Assembly (NCBI GenBank): GCA_050694215.1 | Contig: JBOGXB010000007.1 | Location: 1-47,758 of the forward strand | Source: JBOGXB01 sp050694215 | GTDB taxonomy: Bacteria > Actinomycetota > CADDZG01 > WHSQ01 | Direction: 5' to 3' | DNA length: 47,758 nucleotides | In this document: positions 16,034-23,905 of the stretch, piece after piece | How the letters are laid out: each line of letters starts with the position of its first letter | Numbering within the stretch: the first letter of the stretch is position 1 | Program-made: the position numbers and the translations under genes | The notes under the pieces: generated by a model | The model's database searches: none | Told to the model about the DNA's origin: nothing | Seen by the model: only the letters and a program-made list of their open reading frames with translations

Positions 16034-17569
16034 TCAGTCGAGCCTCGGGCGACGCCGGTTGAACCCCGTCTCCTCCTGATAGGCGTAGGCGAGCCCCAAC
16101 AACATGGCCTCGTTGAACGGCCGGGCGGAGAGCATGAGCCCGACCGGAAGACCGGCGTCCGAAAAGCCGGCGGGAACCGAGATCGAAGGACAGCCGTTGA
16201 AGTCGAAGAACGACGTGTAGTTGACGAGATCGAATACTCCCGTGGCCTCGCCCTCCTCCTTGGCAGGGGCCGGGCGAGGAGTTGTGGGAGTTAGGACGGC
16301 ATCGACGTTCCGGAAGATCTTCATCCACTGTCGGATGTTGATCGCGCGGATTCGCTGCGCCCGCACGTAGTGCTGTCCAGTCCACGGCGCGCCGAGTGCA
16401 AAGAGGGCCTGCGTCTGGGCCTGGTACTCGTGTGGTCGCTGTCGGAGGTAATGCTCGTGCGCCGCGAGCGGCTCGACGAGCTGGATCACGAGGTAGGCGG
16501 TGGCCGCGGCCTCCTGACTCGAAGGCATGTCGATCCGCTTGACCTTGACGCCGGCCGACCTCAGCACTGGAACGGCTTCGCGTACCAACCGCTCCGTCTC
16601 CGGGTCCGCGCCCTCGAAAAACACCGAGTTCGGTACACCCACGACCAGCCCCTTGACGCTCTTTCCGAGACGAGCGGTGAAGTCGGGGACGGGAGCGGAC
16701 GCGGTCGTGGGATCGGCCCGGTCCGGTCCTGCGATGAGATTCAGCATGAGCGCGCAGTCCTCGACCGAGCGGGCCATCGGTCCGGCGTGGTCTTCGCTCC
16801 ACGCCAGAGGGACGAGGCCCGCCTTGCTCACCCGTCCGAACGTGGGCTTGATTCCAACTGTGCCGCACAGCGATGAGGGGATGCGGATGGAGCCCCCGGT
16901 GTCGGAGCCGGTCCCCCCCAGGCACATCCCGGCTCCCAAGGCTGCGGCGGTTCCTCCACTCGATCCGCCCGGAATCCGCGACGTGTCCCACGGGTTCGAG
17001 GTGGGCGGGGTCCGAACGCCGTACGCGAACTCGTGCGTGTTCGTTTTCCCGAGCGCGATCGCCCCAGCGGCTCTCAGCGCGGCAACCACCGCGGAGTCCT
17101 GCTTCGCGAACGGCGCGTCGGCTCGGACCTTCGAACCCGCGGTCGTGCGAACCCCTTTCATGTCGTAGAGGTCCTTGTGGCCGATCGGGATGCCGTGAAG
17201 TGGAGAGCGGGGGCCGCGGCGCGCGATCTCAGCGGCAGCCGCTTTCGCCTCGGCCCTGGCCTTCTCGGGAAAGACCGTGATCCACGCCTGGATCGTCTCG
17301 TCGAGGCGCTCGATCCGAAACAGGCATGCATCGACGACCTCCACCGGTGACAGGCGGCGCGTTCTGATGAGCTCGGCTGCCTCGGCGATCGTGAGATAGG
17401 CGAGGTCGTCGGAAGAGGCCGGCCGGTCTCTTGCAGCAGCCCTGAAAGGACGAGTCGAACTCGACGGCATGGCTTCCACAAGGTCGTCCACCCGGAGGCC
17501 CGCGAGCCACACCCCGGCGCCCGCGAGTCCGCCCCGCAATACGTCCCGGCGCGCGACCGACTTAGCCAC
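16034..17569 (-). CDS. Amidase-signature family hydrolase, Tat-exported
   Basis: A 511-residue amidase. The N-terminus SVARRDVLRGGLAGAGVWLA is a twin-arginine signal, so the enzyme is probably exported folded. The Ser-cisSer-Lys triad is intact: Lys132 (GIPIGHKDLYD), the serine of GGSSGGT (about 203-204) and nucleophile Ser227 (GSDTGGSIRIP). The family hydrolyses amide bonds of varied substrates. No gatB or gatC is nearby and the Tat signal argues against a role as GatA, so an extracytoplasmic amide or peptide substrate is inferred. It overlaps the upstream small gene by eight bases. Confidence 0.92.
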   Translation of the reverse strand: MAKSVARRDVLRGGLAGAGVWLAGLRVDDLVEAMPSSSTRPFRAAARDRPASSDDLAYLTIAEAAELIRTRRLSPVEVVDACLFRIERLDETIQAWITVFPEKARAEAKAAAAEIARRGPRSPLHGIPIGHKDLYDMKGVRTTAGSKVRADAPFAKQDSAVVAALRAAGAIALGKTNTHEFAYGVRTPPTSNPWDTSRIPGGSSGGTAAALGAGMCLGGTGSDTGGSIRIPSSLCGTVGIKPTFGRVSKAGLVPLAWSEDHAGPMARSVEDCALMLNLIAGPDRADPTTASAPVPDFTARLGKSVKGLVVGVPNSVFFEGADPETERLVREAVPVLRSAGVKVKRIDMPSSQEAAATAYLVIQLVEPLAAHEHYLRQRPHEYQAQTQALFALGAPWTGQHYVRAQRIRAINIRQWMKIFRNVDAVLTPTTPRPAPAKEEGEATGVFDLVNYTSFFDFNGCPSISVPAGFSDAGLPVGLMLSARPFNEAMLLGLAYAYQEETGFNRRRPRLD

Positions 17570-17771
17570 GATCGGCCGGTGCCGGGAGGATCAAGCCGGT
17601 CGCGGGCTCCACCTCGAAGGGGATCTCGTAGGTAAGGAACTCCGCGATGTTCCCCGCGTCCGTCCCGCCCTGATCGAGCTCCGCCAACGCCGCGCGAGCC
17701 GCGTCCGGGTCAATCGTGGTTGAGGAACCAAGGCGCTCAAGCGCTCGCATGATGAGATCGCCCGCCAGCAT
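17562..17771 (-). CDS. Small hypothetical protein upstream of the amidase
   Basis: A 69-residue protein (starts MLAGDLIMRALERLG, ends LILPAPADRG) with no membrane span or known motif. Its stop overlaps the start of the amidase gene by eight bases, which favours cotranscription. The ATG at 17771 lacks a clear Shine-Dalgarno; an internal ATG seven codons on is possible. The function is unknown, and it may be a subunit or regulator of the amidase by position only. Confidence 0.5.
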   Translation of the reverse strand: MLAGDLIMRALERLGSSTTIDPDAARAALAELDQGGTDAGNIAEFLTYEIPFEVEPATGLILPAPADRG

Positions 17772-17912
17772 CTTGAATACATGATTCGACCGCTTTCAAG
17801 GAAAGCCTTGCTGGCCAAGGGGGTTTCTCAGAGGGCTGTCGTGAAGATGTCCAGTTCCGGGCGGCCAATCGTCACCAGGTAGCGAGGCGGCGCATTCCCG
17901 AGGCCCGGAACG

Positions 17913-18206
17913 CTAGATCACCTTCAGATCGACGATCCTCGGGCGCCCCTCATGCTCGGCCCAGCGAGACTCGACTACCGTTGCCGAGTCCTCGCCCGAG
18001 TACCGGATGAGGACGACATATTCGTTCCCCTCGGCCGTGACGCTGTCTATCGCCGAACCCGTGAGGGGCTTGGGCATCTGCTTCATGACCGCTCCTGCCG
18101 CCGGCAACGCATCTTGTGTCAGATCGCTCCCAGCGACCTTGAGGTCGCCCGCGACCGTCGCTTGGGCGTGTGCCTCGGCCTGCCGGCGCACGGTCTCCTC
18201 TTCCAT
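17913..18206 (-). CDS. Hypothetical protein
   Basis: A 97-residue cytoplasmic protein with an alpha-helical N-terminus (MEEETVRRQAEAHAQATVAG) followed by beta strands (EYVVLIRYSGED, VVESRWAEHEGRPRIVDLKV). The layout suggests a small NTF2-like or SnoaL-like cone fold, although no motif is decisive. A GGAAGGGGG Shine-Dalgarno lies before the ATG. It is divergent from the HIT gene, with 64 bases between starts. The function is unknown. Confidence 0.7.
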   Translation of the reverse strand: MEEETVRRQAEAHAQATVAGDLKVAGSDLTQDALPAAGAVMKQMPKPLTGSAIDSVTAEGNEYVVLIRYSGEDSATVVESRWAEHEGRPRIVDLKVI

Positions 18207-18270
18207 CTCGGCCCCCTTCCGTCAGACGCGAACGATTCAGAGGTTAGCCTGCTGCTCGCCGCTTGCACTA

Positions 18271-18705
18271 ATGTCCGGCAGCGTGTGCACCTTCTGCGAC
18301 ATCGCCGGCGGATTGCTCGAGGCCGAGGTTGTGTTCGACGACGAAGACACTCTCGCCTTCCTCGATCATCGTCCCGTCTTTCCCGGGCACACCCTTCTGA
18401 TAACCAAGGAGCACTACGAGACGCTCGCCGACCTCCCTGATCGTGCCTTGGTTCCCTTCTTTCGCTCCGCTCGCTTTCTGTCGAGCGTCATTCCAGATGC
18501 GATGGACGCGCATGGATCCTTCGTGGCGATAAACAACAAGGTGAGCCAGAGCGTCCCTCACCTGCACGTCCACCTCGTTCCGCGCCGGCGCAAGGATGGA
18601 CTGCGAGGCTTCTTCTGGCCGCGGCATCCTTACCGCAGTGAGCAGGAGATGAAGCGGGTGGCCGAGGCGATCCGGGGCGAGATCACCCGGCGAAGTGAGC
18701 CTTGA
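18271..18705 (+). CDS. HIT family nucleotide hydrolase/transferase
   Basis: A 144-residue histidine-triad protein. Cys6 and Cys9 (CTFCDI) form half of a metal site. The triad is SVPHLHVHLVP with His97, His99 (nucleophile by family knowledge) and His101. It hydrolyses or transfers nucleoside monophosphates; the exact substrate is unknown. ATG at 18271 is chosen because it is the usual N-terminus of the family and because sequence further upstream lies in the divergent gene at 17913-18206. Its stop overlaps the start of the next gene (TGATG), so the three genes to 20191 form an operon. Confidence 0.9.
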   Translation: MSGSVCTFCDIAGGLLEAEVVFDDEDTLAFLDHRPVFPGHTLLITKEHYETLADLPDRALVPFFRSARFLSSVIPDAMDAHGSFVAINNKVSQSVPHLHVHLVPRRRKDGLRGFFWPRHPYRSEQEMKRVAEAIRGEITRRSEP

Positions 18706-19361
18706 TGACCGAAGGGGTCTCGATCACCTCCACCGATGGGCTCACGCTCGAGGCCGAGATCGACGCCGTCCCCGAGGCCGAGGCCTCGCTCCTGCTGTGC
18801 CATCCACACCCGAAGATGGGCGGGACCATGAACGCTCCCTTGCTCCTCGCGATCCGCGACGAGATGGTGAGGCGAAGCTGGAACATCCTGCGGTTCAACT
18901 TCCGCGGCATCGGATCCTCGGAGGGCCACCCGTCGACCGGTGTCGAGGAGGTCGCCGATGCCCAGGGCGGGCTCGGTCATCTTCGGGAACGGTTTCAGGC
19001 TCCAATGGCGATCGCGGGATGGTCTTTCGGCGCGGCGGTCGCCGTGCGGACTGCCGCCGGCATCGACGACCTCCTTGGATGCGTGGCGATCGCTCCCGCC
19101 GTAGAGGAGAAGCCGGACATCACCGCCGGGCTTCCACCGGCCCGTGATCTGGGCATATCGGTGCCGTTGCTAGTAGTGGTGGGCGCCAACGACGAGGAGG
19201 TGAACGCCGAAGCGGTGCGCGCTTGGGCCGGTGAGCTCGACAAGGCGATCTTCGAGCTGGTTCCGGGCGCCAACCATTTCTTCTGGGCACGGTACGAGCT
19301 GGTGTCGAACATGGTCGGCGACTTCCTCGACGGCCGTCTTGATGGAGGTGATGGTGAATGA
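18705..19361 (+). CDS. Alpha/beta hydrolase
   Basis: A 218-residue alpha/beta hydrolase of the small dienelactone-hydrolase or TEX30/KANL3-like type. LLLCHPHPKMGGTMN (30-43) is the oxyanion loop. The nucleophile elbow is GWSFGA with Ser107, followed by Asp163 (GANDEEVN) and His191 (PGANHFF), giving a full triad. No signal peptide is present. The ATG at 18705 overlaps the HIT stop, and the 3' end overlaps the next start (ATGA). The substrate is unknown. Confidence 0.88.
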   Translation: MTEGVSITSTDGLTLEAEIDAVPEAEASLLLCHPHPKMGGTMNAPLLLAIRDEMVRRSWNILRFNFRGIGSSEGHPSTGVEEVADAQGGLGHLRERFQAPMAIAGWSFGAAVAVRTAAGIDDLLGCVAIAPAVEEKPDITAGLPPARDLGISVPLLVVVGANDEEVNAEAVRAWAGELDKAIFELVPGANHFFWARYELVSNMVGDFLDGRLDGGDGE

Positions 19362-20191
19362 AGCTCGGTATCGACGTCTCCCAGCATCAACAGACGTGGG
19401 ACGAGTTGCGCGGCCGTGTCGAGTTCGCAGAGGAAGCTGGCTTCGAGAGCGCGTGGGTGTTCGATCACTTCAAACCGCTCTACGCAGATCCCAGCGGCCC
19501 TTGCATGGAAGGTTGGACGCTTCTCGCCGCCCTCGCGGCAAGCACCAGCCGGATCCGTCTGGGTGCGCTCGTCACGGGAGTCACCTATCGCCATCCGTCG
19601 GTCCTCGCAGCTGAAGCGGTGACCGTCGACCATGTCTCTCGAGGTCGCCTGGAGCTTGGCATGGGCGCGGCGTGGTTCGAGGGCGAGCACGACCAGCTGG
19701 GCATCGAGTTCCCATCCACCCGCGAGCGAACCCGACGCCTGGAGGAGGCTCTCCAGGTCGTGAAGCTCCTGATGACCGAAGACGGCGCCTCTTTCCAGGG
19801 GCGTCACTACGAGCTATCGGGCGCGAGCTACAACCCCAAGCCGGTCCAGAAGCCGCATCCTCCCATCTGGGTGGGAGCCTCTGGAGAGAGGGTGACGATC
19901 CCCATCGCGGCGAGGCATGCGGACGTGTGGCACACCTTCGGATCGGTTCACACTTTGAAGCGCAGGGCTCGCATCCTGAACGAGGCGGCGGAGAAGGCCG
20001 GAAGGGATCCCGCCGCCATCACCCGTTCGACGATGCTGTCGATCTCGGAGCCGTGGGACGAAGTCGAGCGAATAGCGCGTGGCGACGAGGAGGCCGGGTA
20101 CTCCTATCTCATCGTGAGCTGGCCGGGCGAGGGTCGCGCCCGCGTGGAAGAGTTCCTCGACGAGGTGGGCCGCGACCTCATTGCGTCGTGA
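19358..20191 (+). CDS. LLM-class F420-dependent oxidoreductase
   Basis: A 277-residue luciferase-like TIM-barrel flavin/F420 enzyme. The start MKLGIDVSQHQQTWDELRG and the blocks GFESAWVFDHF, IRLGALVTGVTYRHP and GRLELGMGAAWFEGEH are typical of actinobacterial F420-dependent LLM proteins. KPHPPIWVGASGE is the family motif before the last strands. It probably carries out hydride transfer with F420 on an unknown substrate. It is translationally coupled to the hydrolase. Its last 14 bases overlap the convergent DUF3151 gene. Confidence 0.9.
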   Translation: MKLGIDVSQHQQTWDELRGRVEFAEEAGFESAWVFDHFKPLYADPSGPCMEGWTLLAALAASTSRIRLGALVTGVTYRHPSVLAAEAVTVDHVSRGRLELGMGAAWFEGEHDQLGIEFPSTRERTRRLEEALQVVKLLMTEDGASFQGRHYELSGASYNPKPVQKPHPPIWVGASGERVTIPIAARHADVWHTFGSVHTLKRRARILNEAAEKAGRDPAAITRSTMLSISEPWDEVERIARGDEEAGYSYLIVSWPGEGRARVEEFLDEVGRDLIAS

Positions 20192-20600
20192 GGTCGCGGG
20201 GCGCGTCGGGCGCGAGCTGAGAGAGGAACTCCGCGCAGCGCGTCTCCTCCTCCTTCTCTCCGATGACCTCCGCCGCCCGACCGAGGCCGCCGAGGGCCCT
20301 CAAGAACCCGCGGTTGCCCGGATGAGACCACGGCGCGGCACCACTCCCTCTCCACCCCGCCTTGCGGAGCCTGTCGAGCCCCCGGTGATAGCCGACCCGG
20401 AAGTAGGCGTACGCCTGCACCGCATGTCCCTGGGTCAGGGCCTCTTCGCCGAGCCCCGCCCACGCCGCGAGACACTCCGGGTACCGCGCGGCGACCTCCC
20501 GGACGCCGGCCGCGTCGGAGGCGGCCGAGAGCGCCTCGAGGGAGCCGGCGGGCTCTTCTATGCGCGTCTCGGGAGACTCCGTTATCGGTAGGTCCGGCAT
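20178..20600 (-). CDS. DUF3151 family protein
   Basis: A 140-residue helical protein with the DUF3151 hallmark blocks AYAYFRVGYHRGLDRLRKAGW and PWSHPGNRGFLRALGGLGRAA. The family is widespread in actinobacteria and of unknown function; the helical-pair spacing resembles TPR-like repeats. Its stop is 14 bases inside the 3' end of the convergent LLM gene. It lies nine bases downstream of the DUF4062-STAND gene on the same strand, so the two may be cotranscribed. Confidence 0.88.
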   Translation of the reverse strand: MPDLPITESPETRIEEPAGSLEALSAASDAAGVREVAARYPECLAAWAGLGEEALTQGHAVQAYAYFRVGYHRGLDRLRKAGWRGSGAAPWSHPGNRGFLRALGGLGRAAEVIGEKEEETRCAEFLSQLAPDAPRDLTTQ

Positions 20601-20609
20601 ACCGGCACC

Positions 20610-23201
20610 CTAAGGCGACGGTGCCGGCTTGACTGCACGGTCTTCCTCGGCGAGAGCGAACGCAATTGCCCCTTCGAGCTTCATCGCCCGTCCGTGGGCC
20701 CACTCCACCGCGAAGGTCGACCCATCGAGTCGCCGCCGCGCCTCCATCACGCGCTGCTCGTAGATCCTGCGCTCCGCCGGAGCCAGTGGAGTGCCCGTCT
20801 CCTCTCGAAGAGCTTCGGCGGCCCCCAGCAGCCTGGTTCCGGTCACTGCCTCGCCTCCGGCGGTCAACGCGGCCGCGAGATCTTCGAGACAATCCGTGAT
20901 GTCCCATCTGTTGCCCAGCTCCGACCATGTCCGAAGGCTCGTGCGGCAGAGCTCCGCAGCGCGGGTGGAGTTCCCCGCCTCGAGAGTTGCGGCTCCCTGG
21001 TTCATCAGCGAGCGTGCGGTGCCTTCTTCGTCACCGAGCGCCCCGAATACATCTCGGCTCTCCTCGTAGTACTCGATAGCGCGCGCCGGGTCGTCCTGCA
21101 TCCGCGCTATCACACCGAGGTTATTCAGCGCCTGTGCAATTCCGCGCTTGGCCCCGACCTTCTTCCAGAGCTCTAGCGCCTGCTCAAAGTGATCGTGTGC
21201 GGAGTCGAAGTCACCAGTGTCGAAGTACAGGTTTCCCATGTCCTTCAAGGCCGCAGCGATGCCCGCTTCATCGCGCAACTCTCGTCGTAGCTCGAGGCAA
21301 TTCTCCGTCAAGCCTCGAGCGAGTTCGGGAACGCCGAGAGCGCGCGCCAGAACCCCCGCCCCCTCGAGGAGGTCCGCGCGCAGCTGCGACCGGTCGCGCA
21401 AATGTCCAAGGGCGCCCTCGATCCAGCCCAGCCCTTCGAGCAGATGGCCCGTCGTACTCCAGAATTCCCAGAGATACGCGCACAGGAGAGCCTCCACCTC
21501 GTGATCGTTCTCGTCGGCCCATCGCAATGCGGCACGGATGTTGTCGTGCTCCTCGACGATCTTGCGCTGCCACGGACCGTGCTCCGGGCCTCGCAACGCG
21601 GCATGAGCCTTCCGGGCGAACTCGACATAGAAGCGAGCGTGCGCACCGAACACCACCGCGTACTCCTCGCTGCGCAACAGACGCTCGCGCGCGTACTCAC
21701 GGATCGTCTCCAACATGGAGAAACGCGGCTCCTCGAGCTCAGCCGGATCGGCCCGAACGAGGCTTTTCCCGACGAGTGAGTCCAACAGGTCGAGGACGTC
21801 GGCATCGTCCGGAACGGATATGGGCGCAACCGACTCCGCCCCCTCCAGGGCGAAGCTGCTCACGAAGACCCCGAGACGGACGAACAATGCCTGTTCGGCA
21901 GGTGTTAGCAGCTCGTAGTCCCAGGTGATCGTGTCCCACAGGGTCCGTTGCCGGTCGGGTGCGTCTCGCAGTCCGGACTTGAGGAGGCTGAACCGATCCT
22001 CCAACCGCGCCAGCAACGAACTTATGGACAAAAGACGGACGCGGGACGCTGCCAGCTCGATAGCGAGAGGCAAGCCGTCCAGGCGACGGCAGATCTCCGC
22101 TACATCGTTCGCGTTGTCGTCCGTCAGCTCGAAAGCTGGATTGGCGGCACGCGCGGTTTCGACGAAAAGCCGTACGGCATCGCTTTCCTCCGCGTCTCGG
22201 AGTGGCTGTCGTGTGGGAGTAGGCACCGACATTGGAGGCACCGGATATTCGTGTTCTCCGCGAATGCTCAAGACCGAGCGACTGGTGATGAGGAACTTGA
22301 CTGCAGGAGCCCCGCTCAGCAACTCACCAATCATGGGCCCTGCTGCCGACACGCGCTCGAAGCTGTCGAGCACGATCAGCAACGAACGTGACCTCATGAA
22401 GTCGCTCAAGAGCTCGGTCGGGGGGCGGCTGGCCGATTCCTTCAGGCCGAGAGCTGCAAAGAGCGCCGGCCCTACGCCCTCGGTGTCCTCCACAGCAGCC
22501 AGGGGCACGAAACGTGCGCCATCGTCAAAAGACGAAGCGACGCGTGTCGCGATGTCGATCGCCAGCCTCGTCTTCCCTATTCCGCCCGGCCCCGACATCG
22601 TGATCATCCGGACGTCCACCATGCCCAGCATCGCGGCGACCTCGCTCACCTCTTGCTCGCGACCCACAAGTGGCGTTGGAGCGATGGGCACGGCCCCCTG
22701 CCGCGGCGACGCCTCATCCGGAGCGTGCATGGGAGCCGCCGTCGCCCGCTCGAATCGCTCCGACAGCAGATGGGCGAGATCATCTCCGAGAAAGGCGCGC
22801 AGCTCACCCTCGTCTGCGAACCTCCGCACCATGATTCCGGAGCGAGCTGCGCGCTCCAGCATCTCTTCCAGGAGTCGATCCCGCTCATTCACCCTCCGTG
22901 CGTAGAGCAGGCGCGGCCTCCCCTCTGCGCGCAGGTAGGCGGCCTCGATATCAGAATGCTCGGCCTCGCCCGAGGCCCCATAACGGGAGCCGTAGATACC
23001 AACGAAGATGTGACTCTGGTCGATGTAGGAGTCATGGACGTGCCGCAGCCCCACACCGTCATCGGGGAACTCGGGAGCCACCGGCGATAATCGGAGGGCG
23101 CGAATCGATCGCTCCGCCGCAGTCCGCTCGTCGGCCAGCTCGGGAGTCAGGGCCGCAATGAAAACGCGCAGGCGTTGATCGGGTGTCAGGATGACCGACA
23201 T
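20610..23201 (-). CDS. DUF4062 - NB-ARC/STAND ATPase - TPR protein
   Basis: An 863-residue NLR-like protein. DUF4062 occupies about 10-150 (LRVFIAALTPELADERTAAE and HIFVGIYGSRYG). A STAND NTPase follows at about 170-480: Walker A SGPGGIGKTRLA (203-214), Walker B LLIVLDSFE (274-282), sensor strand FLITSRS and the LPLAIELAASR box. A winged-helix-like segment and TPR repeats (about 600-780; GIAQALNNLGVIARMQ is one) complete it. No transmembrane segment or LuxR HTH is seen. STAND proteins stay inactive until the repeat domain binds a ligand. Related layouts act in regulation or in antiphage defence; which applies here cannot be told. Confidence 0.88.
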   Translation of the reverse strand: MSVILTPDQRLRVFIAALTPELADERTAAERSIRALRLSPVAPEFPDDGVGLRHVHDSYIDQSHIFVGIYGSRYGASGEAEHSDIEAAYLRAEGRPRLLYARRVNERDRLLEEMLERAARSGIMVRRFADEGELRAFLGDDLAHLLSERFERATAAPMHAPDEASPRQGAVPIAPTPLVGREQEVSEVAAMLGMVDVRMITMSGPGGIGKTRLAIDIATRVASSFDDGARFVPLAAVEDTEGVGPALFAALGLKESASRPPTELLSDFMRSRSLLIVLDSFERVSAAGPMIGELLSGAPAVKFLITSRSVLSIRGEHEYPVPPMSVPTPTRQPLRDAEESDAVRLFVETARAANPAFELTDDNANDVAEICRRLDGLPLAIELAASRVRLLSISSLLARLEDRFSLLKSGLRDAPDRQRTLWDTITWDYELLTPAEQALFVRLGVFVSSFALEGAESVAPISVPDDADVLDLLDSLVGKSLVRADPAELEEPRFSMLETIREYARERLLRSEEYAVVFGAHARFYVEFARKAHAALRGPEHGPWQRKIVEEHDNIRAALRWADENDHEVEALLCAYLWEFWSTTGHLLEGLGWIEGALGHLRDRSQLRADLLEGAGVLARALGVPELARGLTENCLELRRELRDEAGIAAALKDMGNLYFDTGDFDSAHDHFEQALELWKKVGAKRGIAQALNNLGVIARMQDDPARAIEYYEESRDVFGALGDEEGTARSLMNQGAATLEAGNSTRAAELCRTSLRTWSELGNRWDITDCLEDLAAALTAGGEAVTGTRLLGAAEALREETGTPLAPAERRIYEQRVMEARRRLDGSTFAVEWAHGRAMKLEGAIAFALAEEDRAVKPAPSP

Positions 23202-23305
23202 CGCCCAAGGCTATGACGGCGAAGACTCAAAACCGCCTTGCGCCTTGCGTGTGGTCCGGTCCGATCCGGCTCAAATCGCGGCGGTCGGGAGCCGACACTT
23301 CAACC

Positions 23306-23650
23306 GTGAGGTCAACGTCACCCCTCGTCGCCCTGTTCCTCGTGCCGGCCGCCTGCACCTCGGCCGGGGCGCCCGGCGGCGGAGACGTCCTGGATCAGGT
23401 GGACCGGGCGAAGGTGACCCAGGTCGAGACGGCCTTGAGCAACGCCGCACGAGGCGAAGAAGCCCACATGGCCACCCAAGGCAGCTACACGACAGACGTG
23501 CGTGCGCTCGGCGCGAACCCTCCCTCGGATGTCACCCTGACGGTAACCCGGGCCGATGCCACCGACTTCTGCATCGAGGCGATCCACACAGGGCTCGACG
23601 GGTCCTGGCACGTCACGAGCACGAGCTCGACCGCCGAAGGGCCCTGCTGA
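23306..23650 (+). CDS. Pseudopilin-like small lipoprotein
   Basis: A 114-residue exported protein starting at GTG 23306. A short hydrophobic signal (STSPLVALFLVPAAC) gives a lipobox with Cys near residue 17. The mature part begins with a helix (LDQVDRAKVTQVETALSNAA), followed by GSYTTDVRALGANPPSD and a Cys-containing strand region (DFCIEAIHTGLDG). That is the C-terminal layout of actinobacterial type IV or type II pseudopilins (Tyr-Thr-Thr-Asp, then FCIEA). The family link is inference. It is divergent from the DUF4062 gene, with 104 bases between starts. Confidence 0.65.
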   Translation: MRSTSPLVALFLVPAACTSAGAPGGGDVLDQVDRAKVTQVETALSNAARGEEAHMATQGSYTTDVRALGANPPSDVTLTVTRADATDFCIEAIHTGLDGSWHVTSTSSTAEGPC

Positions 23651-23750
23651 GGGGAGCGAAATGTTTCCTGAGCGAACGGGGGTCTATTTCCCCTGGCACG
23701 AAGGACGCGGCCGACTTCCTTCTCGTGGAGCTAAGGATGACTCTCTCGAG

Positions 23751-23837
<87 letters not shown>

Positions 23838-23882
23838 GAGAAAAGAGCCCCGCCCGCTCGTTCGGGATCAGGGCCGGAGGAG

Positions 23883-23888
23883 ATTATA
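23883..23888 (-). promoter_or_regulatory. -10 element of the tRNA-Leu gene
   Basis: A perfect TATAAT on the minus strand lies 45 bases upstream of the tRNA 5' end, in the gap behind the solute-binding protein gene. The matching -35 region is weak (TCCTGA at the stop of the upstream gene). Transcription would start about 38 bases before the mature tRNA end, leaving a leader to be removed by RNase P. Confidence 0.5.
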
Positions 23889-23905
23889 CGAGTGTGGCCG
23901 ATCCC

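Noticed and set aside
18007..18270. A longer N-terminus for the HIT protein starting at 18007
   Set aside because: It would overlap the divergent gene at 17913-18206 and add 88 residues not found in HIT proteins; ATG 18271 starts at the CTFCDI block as expected.
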